Part shown: piece by piece, positions 8,597-16,500 of the stretch
Layout of the letters: each line of letters starts with the position of its first letter
How positions within the stretch are numbered: position 1 is the first letter of the stretch
Source of the DNA: Beutenbergia cavernae DSM 12333
GTDB taxonomy: Bacteria > Actinomycetota > Actinomycetes > Actinomycetales > Beutenbergiaceae
Direction: 5' to 3'
NCBI RefSeq assembly: GCF_000023105.1
Contig: NC_012669.1
Span: 682,001-746,000, forward strand
Length of the DNA: 64,000 nucleotides
Made by a program: the position numbers and the translations under genes
The notes under the pieces: generated by a model
What the model was told of the DNA's origin: nothing
Database searches by the model: none
The model's input: the letters and a program-made list of their open reading frames with translations, nothing else

Positions 8597-8651
8597 GGCG
8601 CGGCTTGTCCCCAGATCGCGCGTGCCGTCAGTGCGGCAGAGCTGTCCCCAC
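8597..8651 (+). promoter_or_regulatory. Two-box element (copy B) upstream of the pilin-like genes
   Basis: GGCGCGG at 8597-8603, CTTGTCCCCAG at 8604-8614 and GTCCCCAC at 8644-8651. The boxes are again 37 bp apart, and the GGCGCGG leader is again 10 bp before the first box. A TGCCG/CGGCA inverted repeat (8623-8638) lies between them. Matches copy A at 4775-4829. Confidence 0.5.
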
Positions 8652-8734
8652 CCGCCCAGCGGTGCAGCGGTGCGGCGAGACATCGTGGCCGCAGGAGGTC
8701 CTCGTGTCCGAGGGCTCGAACAACGGGAGGGAAG

Positions 8735-9061
8735 ATGTCGAAGGAGTCGAAGAGGTCCACCGGGTCGCGGGAGGTGGTCTCGGCAGTGGCGCGCGTGTGG
8801 CTCACTGCCGCACGGGTCGTCAGGTGCGTCCTGACGCGGGCGGCAGAGGGGCCGGTCGCCGCGCTGGGCCGGGTCGTGGCGATGGGGCGGGCGCGGCGCC
8901 GCCTGGTCGTGGCGAGCGCGGAGGCGGGGATGGCGACGGCGGAGTACGCGATCGCCACGCTCGCGGCAGTCGCGTTCGCCGGCCTGCTGCTCGTGATCCT
9001 GCGCAGCGGCGAGGTCCGCGAGATGTTGCTGTCGATCATCCGCGACGCCCTGTCCGTATGA
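8735..9061 (+). CDS. DUF4244 protein, Flp-pilin-like
   Basis: 108 residues from ATG with GGGAGG 4 nt upstream. A basic N-terminus is followed by AEAG/MATAEYA: Gly65 then Met66, with Glu70-Tyr71, the prepilin-peptidase cleavage pattern of Tad pilins (Glu at +5). One hydrophobic span follows (about 70-90). DUF4244 proteins sit in this position in actinobacterial Tad loci and are the likely major pilin or pilus core subunit. The pre-sequence of about 65 residues is much longer than that of classical Flp pilins. The stop overlaps the next start (ATGA). Confidence 0.85.
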   Translation: MSKESKRSTGSREVVSAVARVWLTAARVVRCVLTRAAEGPVAALGRVVAMGRARRRLVVASAEAGMATAEYAIATLAAVAFAGLLLVILRSGEVREMLLSIIRDALSV

Positions 9062-9435
9062 GCGAGAGCTCCCCGCGGCGCGAGCGCGGGGACGAGGAGC
9101 GCGGCAGCGTGACGGCGGAGCTCGCCGTCGCGCTGCCCGCGCTGGTCGTGATTCTCGTGGCGGTCCTGCTCGCGGCGTCCGCCGGGCTGACGCAGGTGCG
9201 CTGTCAGGACGCCGCCCGCGCGGCGGCTCGGGCGGCGGCGATCGGCGACGACGACGCACGCGTCCGGGCGGTGGCGCTCGAGCTGGGAGGTCCGAGCGCC
9301 GGGGTGACCGTCGCTCGCGACGGCGAGTGGGTGGTCGTCACCGTCGAGCGCGAGGTCACGACGGGAGTGCCGAGCTGGTCGGTGACCGTGTCGGCGACGG
9401 CCAGGGCGTGGATCGAGCCGGGGGAGCCGCCGTGA
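9058..9435 (+). CDS. tadE: TadE-family pseudopilin
   Basis: 125 residues, ATG overlapping the preceding stop. Short charged N-terminus, then RGSVTAELAVALPALVVILVAVLLAA: Gly16-Ser with Glu at +5 and a single span, the TadE-like motif. The rest is an extracytoplasmic domain. Probable minor pilin of the Flp pilus; predicted to be processed like a prepilin. Confidence 0.85.
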   Translation: MSESSPRRERGDEERGSVTAELAVALPALVVILVAVLLAASAGLTQVRCQDAARAAARAAAIGDDDARVRAVALELGGPSAGVTVARDGEWVVVTVEREVTTGVPSWSVTVSATARAWIEPGEPP

Positions 9436-9926
9436 GTTCTCGGGAGGGTGGTCGTCGTGTCGGTGGTCGTGTGTGTGGTCGTGACCGGGGGCCCGCCGGC
9501 GACTGCGACCCGGGCGCGGACCTCGCCGCGGACGGGCACCTCGGGGCTCGGGCGGGGAGTCGGGACCGGGATCGCGGCTCGGCGACCGTGCTGGTGCTGG
9601 GTCTCGTCGGCGCGCTGGCGGTCCTGCTCGTCGCCGTCGCACTGCTCGGCGCCGTGGCGCGGGCGCGCGGAACCGCGCAGACGGCCGCGGACCTCGCCGC
9701 GCTCGCGGCCGCCCGCGTCGCGAACGACCCGTGGGCGAGCGGTGACCCGTGCGCCGTCGCCGACGCCGTCGCACGTGCACACGCGGCCGAGCTCACGTCG
9801 TGCTCCGTCACCGGTGGAGTCCTGGACGTGACGACGGCGGTGCCCGTCAGTGTCACGCGCGGCGCGGACGGCCCGATGGTCGCCGAGGCGTCCGCGCGGG
9901 CAGGGCCGGTCGGTCCTGCCGGGTGA
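9432..9926 (+). CDS. TadE-like protein of the helicase/secretion neighbourhood
   Basis: 164 residues from GTG at 9432, which overlaps the tadE stop. After about 45 Gly/Arg/Asp-rich residues comes DRGSATVLVLGLVGALAVLLVAVALLG, a single span, then a QTAADLAALAAA segment with AADLAALA typical of this TadE-like group (TIGR03816; Rv3655c type). Probably an exported or membrane-anchored pseudopilin. The stop codon at 9924-9926 lies inside the first unit of a tandem repeat. Confidence 0.75.
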   Translation: MSSREGGRRVGGRVCGRDRGPAGDCDPGADLAADGHLGARAGSRDRDRGSATVLVLGLVGALAVLLVAVALLGAVARARGTAQTAADLAALAAARVANDPWASGDPCAVADAVARAHAAELTSCSVTGGVLDVTTAVPVSVTRGADGPMVAEASARAGPVGPAG

Positions 9927-10062
9927 TCCTCGCGCCAGGCGTGTCGCCCGGGTGATCCTCGCGCCAGGCGTGCCGGCCGGGTGACCCTCGCGCCGGGCGT
10001 GCCGGCGGGTGACCCTCGCGCCGGGCCGGTCGGTCCTGCCGGTGACCCTCGCGCCGAGCACG
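9903..10062. repeat. Tandem 29-bp repeats between convergent genes
   Basis: Five units beginning GTGAYCCTCGCGCCRGGC start at 9923, 9952, 9981, 10009 and 10042. The 20-mer GGGCCGGTCGGTCCTGCCGG occurs at 9903-9922 and again at 10023-10042, each time directly followed by a repeat unit. The block fills most of the gap between the end of the Tad operon and the end of the helicase gene. Confidence 0.85.
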
Positions 10063-10170
10063 TGCCTGGCGCTCGAGCTCGTAGCGCGGAGGTGCGTGCT
10101 CGAACGTCCGGTATGTGCTCGCCGGCGACGCCCCGCACCCGGAGGCGGACCGCAACGCAGCGGGCCGTCG

Positions 10171-12582
10171 TCAGGCGCCCGCGGCCCGCGCGCGCAGATA
10201 GTCGAGCACGCGCAGCGCACCCGCCTTGTCGATGGGCGAGTTGCCGTTGCCGCACTTCGGCGAGAACACGCAGCGCGGGCACCCGGTGACGCACGCACAC
10301 GCCGCGATGGCATCGGCGGTCGCGGAGATCCACCGGTCGGCGATCCCATACCCCCGCTCGGCGAACCCGGCGCCGCCCGGGTACCCGTCGTACACGAACA
10401 CCGTCGGCTGCCCGGTGTCCTCGTGGAGCGCCGTCGAGAGTCCGCCGATGTCCCACCTGTCGCACGTCGCGAGCAGCGGCAGCATGCCGATCGCCGCATG
10501 CTCCGCGGCGTGCAGGGCGCCGGGGACGTCGCCGACGTCCAGCCCTGCCTCGCGCAGGGCGTCGAGGGGTGCCGTCCACCAGACACCGGTCGTCGCGAAC
10601 GTACGGACCGGCAGCTCGAGCGGGTACGACCCGATGATCTCCATCCCGGGCAGCCGCCGACGGTCGTACCCCAGCACCTGCGAGCTCACTTCGAGCTGCC
10701 CGTACCCCCACGTCACGGGTCCCCACGACGTCGTCCGCAGCTCGGCGGCGACGCGCACATGGGTCGTGGATCGGGACCGTGTGCGGTACGTGACGTGCTG
10801 CGCGGTGACGAGTGCGACGTCGTCGGCCAGGCCGAGCACCTCGAACGTCCGGCCCTGGTGCACGTACACGGCGCCGGCGTGCACCGTGGCGTCCGCACGC
10901 GACCCGTCGACGGTGCCCAGCAGCCTGCCCGTGCCGTCCTCGACGACCTGGACCGGCGCCTGCCCCCCGCTGCCACGCAGGTCCGTGAGCCGGCTCGGCG
11001 GGTCGACGAGGGCGTGGTTCCAGTACCAGCCGGTCGGTCGCCGGCGCAGCAGGGCACGGCGCTCGAGCTCGTCGAGGAGGCTCGCGTCCGGCAGCCCGAA
11101 CCGCTCGAGGTCGACGTCGGTCAACGGCCGCTCGGCTGCCGCCGCACACAGGTGCGGCGCGAGCACGTACGGATTCGTCGGGTCGAAGCTGGTCGCCTCG
11201 ACCTGCTCGTCGAAGATCGCCTCCGGGTGATGCACGAGATACGTGTCGAGCGGGTTCTCGCTCGCGACGAGCACGGCCAGCCCTTCGGCGCCGGCACGCC
11301 CGGCCCGGCCCGACTGCTGCCAGAACGAGACCCGCGTACCGGGCCAGCCCGCCATCAGCACCGCGTCCAGCCCTGCGACGTCCACCCCGAGCTCCAGGGC
11401 GTTCGTCGTCGCGAGCGCCAGCAGGTCACCCGTGCGCAGGTCGGCCTCGAGATCGCGGCGTTCCTCCGGGAGATAGCCCCCGCGGTAGGCGGCGACCGGC
11501 GGCCGGCGTGCTCCGGCGACGGCGTCGCCCAGGTGGTCGAGCGCTTCCGTGGCCACCACCTCGGCGCCGATCCGCGACCTCACGAACGCGAGCGTGCGCC
11601 GTCGTCCACGCACGAGATCCGCGAGGAGGTCCGCCGTCTCCGCGAGCGCGCTGCGCCTGGGGAAGTCCCCTTCGAGCACTCCGGCGTCCGCGGCGTCGCC
11701 GCCCTCCTCCACCGAGACCGGGGCCGGCGCCGCGCCGGTCTCCCGGGTGGGCGGCGGCTCCCACAGGGCGATGCGTCGCCGACCCTGCGGCGAGGCGTCC
11801 CGCGTGACCGCGTGCACCCGATCGGGTGCGACGCCGATGAGCCGCGCCGCCGTGGCCCCCGGGTCGCCCGTGGTCGCCGACGCCATGACGACAGTCGGGG
11901 CCGCCCCCGCGGCCTCCGCGAGCCGCAGCAGCCGGCGCAGGACGAGCGAGACGTGCGCACCGAACACGCCGCGGTACGCGTGGCACTCGTCGACGACGAC
12001 GTACCGCAGCCCGCGCAGCAGCCGATCCCATCGGCGGTGGCCGGGCAGCATCGAGAAGTGGAGGAAGTCCGGGTTCGACAGCACGACGTCGGCGTGGTCG
12101 CGAGCCCAGTCCCGCTCGTCGAGCGGGGTGTCGCCGTCGCACGTCGCGACCCGGACGTCGCGCAGCTCCCCGGCTGCCAGGAGGCGTTCGAGCCCGTGCC
12201 GCTGGTCCGCCGCGAGCGCCTTGGTCGGCGCGAGGTACAGCACGGCGGCCCGACGGCGCAGCGACGAGATCCGGCCGGGCTGCTCGGGCGGGCGGCGGAC
12301 GGCGGTCAGCGCCGGCAGCCACGCGGCCAGGGACTTGCCGGACCCCGTCGACGTCGCGAGCACCGTGTGGGTGCCGGACCACGCGGCGTCGGCGGCCTCC
12401 ACCTGGTGCACCCACGGACGCTCCACGCCCAGCCGCACGTACGCGGTCACCAGCTCCGCGTCCGCCCAGTCCGGCCACGCCGCGGTCGACCCCGGACGGG
12501 GCTCCCGTTCCTCGAGGTGCACGAGGCTCGTGCGCCGCGCCGCGGACGTCAGGAGCACCGACAGGGTGTCCGGACGCGTCAT
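10171..12582 (-). CDS. DEAH-box helicase with DUF1998 zinc domain (MrfA/Hrq1-like)
   Basis: 803 residues starting MTRPDTLSV at 12580-12582. Two RecA-like domains: Walker A ATSTGSGKS (Lys83), DECH box in VVVDECHAYRG, SAT motif in MASATTGDP, and QQSGRAGRAG (motif VI). The C-terminal DUF1998 region ends with CACVTGCPRCVFSPKC, a four- or five-Cys zinc site. Members such as MrfA and Hrq1 unwind DNA in crosslink or mitomycin repair. In actinobacteria the gene regularly borders the Tad locus (TIGR03817), so its position here is conserved rather than accidental. It lies downstream of the winged-helix gene on the same strand. Confidence 0.93.
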   Translation of the reverse strand: MTRPDTLSVLLTSAARRTSLVHLEEREPRPGSTAAWPDWADAELVTAYVRLGVERPWVHQVEAADAAWSGTHTVLATSTGSGKSLAAWLPALTAVRRPPEQPGRISSLRRRAAVLYLAPTKALAADQRHGLERLLAAGELRDVRVATCDGDTPLDERDWARDHADVVLSNPDFLHFSMLPGHRRWDRLLRGLRYVVVDECHAYRGVFGAHVSLVLRRLLRLAEAAGAAPTVVMASATTGDPGATAARLIGVAPDRVHAVTRDASPQGRRRIALWEPPPTRETGAAPAPVSVEEGGDAADAGVLEGDFPRRSALAETADLLADLVRGRRRTLAFVRSRIGAEVVATEALDHLGDAVAGARRPPVAAYRGGYLPEERRDLEADLRTGDLLALATTNALELGVDVAGLDAVLMAGWPGTRVSFWQQSGRAGRAGAEGLAVLVASENPLDTYLVHHPEAIFDEQVEATSFDPTNPYVLAPHLCAAAAERPLTDVDLERFGLPDASLLDELERRALLRRRPTGWYWNHALVDPPSRLTDLRGSGGQAPVQVVEDGTGRLLGTVDGSRADATVHAGAVYVHQGRTFEVLGLADDVALVTAQHVTYRTRSRSTTHVRVAAELRTTSWGPVTWGYGQLEVSSQVLGYDRRRLPGMEIIGSYPLELPVRTFATTGVWWTAPLDALREAGLDVGDVPGALHAAEHAAIGMLPLLATCDRWDIGGLSTALHEDTGQPTVFVYDGYPGGAGFAERGYGIADRWISATADAIAACACVTGCPRCVFSPKCGNGNSPIDKAGALRVLDYLRARAAGA

Positions 12583-12627
12583 GCGCCCATCGTCGCACCG
12601 GGCAGCGACGCCGGTGTCCGGCGCTCG

Positions 12628-12695
12628 TCCGCCGAGTGCATGGGTTCTCTCGCGACACGCCGGTGGCGGGCGCGAGAGATCACGCACTCGGCGGA
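12628..12695 (-). terminator. Interrupted long hairpin downstream of the winged-helix gene
   Basis: Outer arms TCCGCCGAGTGC (12628-12639) and its complement at 12684-12695 pair perfectly. Inner arms TCTCTCGCG (12646-12654) and CGCGAGAGA (12671-12679) pair perfectly. They are separated by an unpaired 6-nt/4-nt internal loop. It sits between the regulator stop (12715) and the helicase start (12582), so it could end regulator transcripts or attenuate read-through into the helicase. Confidence 0.6.
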
Positions 12696-12714
12696 GGGTC
12701 CGACGACGTGCGGT

Positions 12715-13242
12715 TCAGCTCGGCACGAGCAGTCGGTACCCGATCCCCCTGACCGACGCGACCTCGAGACCCCCGACGGCGGCCAACCGCTTGCGCAGCC
12801 GCTTCACCGCCGACGTCACCGTGTCGGGATCGCCGAGGTACCCCGTGTGCCACACGTGCACCGTGAGCTCCGCGAACGACCAGACCCGGTCCATCTCGGA
12901 CGCGAGCGCGACCAGCAGGTCGAACTCGCGCGTGGACAGGTGCACGCGCCGTCCGGCGATCGTGACCTCACGCGTGCCGAGATCGACTCGCAACGGTCCA
13001 CGCTGCAGCGCGCCGACGCGACTGGGCTTCCGTGGCGGTGGATCGGGAGGGGCGGCCGCAACCCCAGCATGCGACCACTCCACCCGATCACCACCCAGGA
13101 GCGCCCTCGCCCCGTCGGTGTCTGCAGCTGCGACCACGACCGCCTGATTCCCCATCAGGCGGGCGACCTCGCTACAGGCTTCGAGCGGAAGCCCGACGCA
13201 GAGCACATAGCCCCTGTCGGTGTCCGCGACGTCTATGGACAT
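12715..13242 (-). CDS. Winged-helix (OmpR-type DNA-binding) transcriptional regulator without a receiver domain
   Basis: 175 residues starting MSIDVADTD at 13240-13242. Residues 1-75 do not look like a complete receiver: there is no clear phospho-acceptor Asp and the region is too short. Residues 80-175 form a Trans_reg_C winged helix with the usual pattern (LSTREFDLLVALASEM, VHVWHTGYLGDPDTVTSAVKRLRKRL, VASVRGIGYRL). The recognition helix is intact. It is divergent from the subtilase gene, and an array of 11-bp repeats, the spacing typical of OmpR-family operators, lies between them. It is therefore a candidate regulator of the subtilase and of itself. Confidence 0.85.
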   Translation of the reverse strand: MSIDVADTDRGYVLCVGLPLEACSEVARLMGNQAVVVAAADTDGARALLGGDRVEWSHAGVAAAPPDPPPRKPSRVGALQRGPLRVDLGTREVTIAGRRVHLSTREFDLLVALASEMDRVWSFAELTVHVWHTGYLGDPDTVTSAVKRLRKRLAAVGGLEVASVRGIGYRLLVPS

Positions 13243-13543
13243 GTACTGCCCACCTCCCCCGGGTGCAGTAGCGGAATCCTTGACGTTCGCGGGGTGTCGC
13301 GTCAAGGGGGGCGCATCCGTCAGAAACCGCGAGCGCGGCTTCCGAGGCGCCCGGAACCCGACCTCGAACGGCCCGGAAACCGACCGTGAACTGCCCGAGA
13401 GCCGCCAGTGACCTGACCGTGACCTGACCTTCCGCCGTCCTTGTCCACGATGTGATACAGCCGCCACGGTGAGCACGTCCCCTCACCTGGGGGCGTTCGC
13501 GGTGCCCGGCGCTCCGGTTCGGGCACACCGACCAGGAGGCACA
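13243..13543. other. Divergent intergenic region of regulator and subtilase
   Basis: 301 bp with no supported gene. It holds the 11-bp repeat array and, after it, TTGTCCACG at 13441, one base off an actinobacterial DnaA box. I could not assign a convincing -35/-10 pair. Long minus-strand frames across it only reflect the repeat. Confidence 0.6.
13331..13429. promoter_or_regulatory. Array of phased 11-bp direct repeats, candidate OmpR-type operator
   Basis: Reading from 13342 in steps of 11 gives CCGAGGCGCCC, GGAACCCGACC, TCGAACGGCCC, GGAAACCGACC, GTGAACTGCCC, GAGAGCCGCCA, GTGACCTGACC, GTGACCTGACC; a weaker unit starts at 13331. Consensus is about GNGANCNGNCC. On the minus strand units read like GTTCACGGTCG, close to the GTTCAC direct repeats with 11-nt spacing known for PhoP-type regulators. 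The array starts about 100 bp from the regulator start and ends about 115 bp before the subtilase start. Confidence 0.75.
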
Positions 13544-16500
13544 GTGCGCACACCCGTGTTGGTCGCCAGGAGACTGGTGATAGCTGCCTCCGCGGTAGCA
13601 GGATTGGTCGCGACGCTCGCCGTCGGCGCCGTCCCTGCGCTCGCGGAACCGACCCCCGTGGTACCCGCCACGGCGGACGAGAAATTCACAGCCGAGGCCC
13701 TGCAGGTCCTCGAGGAGTCCGAGACCGCCGACTTCTGGGTCCGTTTCGCGGACCGGGCGGACCTCGACGCAGCCTCGTCCGTCGACGACTGGGACGCGCG
13801 CGGCATCGCCGTGTACGAGGCGCTGAGGGAGACGGCGGCCGCGTCCCAGGCGGGCACGATCGCGGCGCTCGACGCCGCGGACGCGTCCTACGTCCCGTAC
13901 TGGGTTGCGAACGCGATCCTCGTGAAGGGTGGCACGCTGGACCTGGCGCAGAGCCTGGCGGCGAGCCCCGAGGTGCTCGAGATTCGGCAGACGACCGTCT
14001 ACCCGCTGGAGGAGCCGGTGATGACGCCGGACACCACCATGGGTCCGCAAGCGGTCGAGTGGGGGATCCAGGCGATCAACGCCGACGACGTCTGGGCCAC
14101 CTACGGCACCACGGGTGAGGGCATCGTGGTCGCGAACATCGACTCCGGCGTCGACTACACGCACCCGGCGCTCGTCAGCCACTACCGCGGCAACAACGGC
14201 GACGGCACGTTCACGCACGACTACAACTGGCTGGACACGTCGGCCGCCTGTGACGTCGGTCCGTGCGACACGGACGGTCATGGTTCCCACACGATGGGCA
14301 CGATGATCGGGTCCGACGGCGGCGCGAACGAGATCGGGGTCGCTCCCGGTGCGGAGTGGATCGCGGCGAACGGGTGCTCCACGTGCTCCGACGCCGACCT
14401 GATGGAGGCCGGTCAGTGGATGCTCGCGCCCCGGCCCATCGGCGGCGACGACGACAGCGGCGACCCGACCAAGCGGCCCCACATCATCAACAACTCCTGG
14501 GGTTCGCGCTTCCCGTCGAACGACCCGTTCATGGAGGCGATCATCACCGACTGGGAGGCGGCGGGGATCTTCGGCTCCTGGTCGAACGGCAACAGCGGCC
14601 CGGCGTGTGAGACGAGCGGGTCGCCAGGAAGCCGGACGATCACGTACTCGGTGGGCGCGTTCGCCCAGAACGGCAGCATCGCGTCGTTCTCGGCGCGCGG
14701 CCCCGGACAGGACGGCACGATCAAGCCGAACATCGCCGCTCCCGGCGTCGCGGTGCGCTCCTCGCTCCCGGGCGGTGCGTACGGCAACGGCGACGGCACC
14801 TCGATGGCGGCGCCGCACCTCGCTGGTGCGATCGCGCTGCTGTGGAGCGCGGCGCCGTCGCTCGTCGGTGATATCCGTGGAACGTGGGCGCTGCTCGACG
14901 AGACGGCTGTCGACGTCGAGGACCTCACCTGCGGTGGCACGGCGGACGACAACAACGTGTGGGGCGAGGGCAAGCTCGACGCCCTGGCGCTGCTGCAGGC
15001 GGCCCCGGTCGGTGACTCGGGCACGCTCGCGGGCACGGTGACGGACGAGGCCGGCGCGCCGGTCGCGGGCGCCGCGGTGAACGTCGCGGGTCCGACGGAG
15101 CGCGACATCACCACTGACGAGGCGGGTGCCTTCTCCCTCGGCGTCGTGCCAGGCGACTACACCCTGACCGCCACGGCGTTCGGGTTCTCCCCGGGCACCG
15201 CGACGGCGACTGTCGTGCCGGGCGAGACCGCCACGGTCACGATCGCGCTCACGCCGGCCGCGACGTTCGCAGTCACCGGCACCGTCACGAACTCCGTGAC
15301 GGGCGACCCGGTGGGCGGCGCGACGGTGAGCCTCGGCGCACCGATAGCCGACGTCACGACGGCAGCGGACGGCACGTACGCGTTCGCCGACGTCCCGGCG
15401 GGCGAGTACACGCTGTCCGTGACCGCTGGGGCGTGCGCCGAGCCGTACGCCGCAGCCGTGACGGTCGACGGCGCCGAGACGTTCGACGTCGCGCTCGCCG
15501 CGGTGTCCGACGCGTTCGGGTACTACTGCACGCTCGGTACCGACGGCTACCGCCAGGGCGACACGCTCCTGGACCTGACCGGGGACGACGTGGCCACGAC
15601 CGTGGACCTGCCGTTCGACGTCGAGTTCTACGGCGACCGGTATTCGCAGGCCCACGTCTCCACGAACGGGAACCTCAACTTCCTCGCTCCGGTGACGACG
15701 GGTGCCAACGCGGTGCTCCCGCGGCCGGCGGCCCCGAACGCGGCGATCTACGCGTTCTGGGACGACCTGGACGTGGACGCCGAGGCGGGCGTCTACACGG
15801 CGGCGACGGAGATCGACGGCGAGCAGGCGTTCGTCGTCGAGTACCGGAACGTGAAGATCTGGGGCACGGCCCAGACGGGGCGGCTCAGCTTCTCCATCAC
15901 GATCACCGAGAGCGGCGACGTGACCATCGGGTTCGGCGACGTGACGGCTGACGACGCGCGGGCGGGCGGCAGCTCGGCCACGATCGGCATCGAGAACGCG
16001 GACGGCACCATCGCGCACGTGTTCACGCACAACACCGCCGGCAGCGTGACCCCGGGCCTCACGGTCTCGTACGGTCTGCCCGACCACGGCCACATCAGCG
16101 GCGTCGTGAAGGACTACAACGACTCCCTGCCGATCGCGGGCGCCACGGTGACGGCGACCCCCGACGACGGCGGCGAGCCGGTGGTCCTGGAGACCGACGC
16201 CGAGGGCCGGTACGACGGGCTGCTGTTCTTCGGTGCGTACACGGTGACGATCGAGGCTGACGGGTACCGCACCGTCACGCGCGACGTCGTCATCGACGTC
16301 GAGGAGGAGCAGATCACCTTCTCGCCGAAGCTGCGCACGGGTATCGCGAACGTCGACCCGGCGTCGTTCGAGTGGATCCTCACCGAGGGCCAGTCGAGGA
16401 CGGCGGAGCTCACGATCGGCAACTCCGGCTCGACGCCGCTGGACTTCACCATCGGTGAGGTTCCGCGAAACGTCAGCTCCGAGGCTCCGGCCCCGGCGCT

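Noticed and set aside
9903-10062. CRISPR-like repeats
   Set aside because: Units are contiguous at 28-33 bp with no unique spacers and no cas genes nearby.
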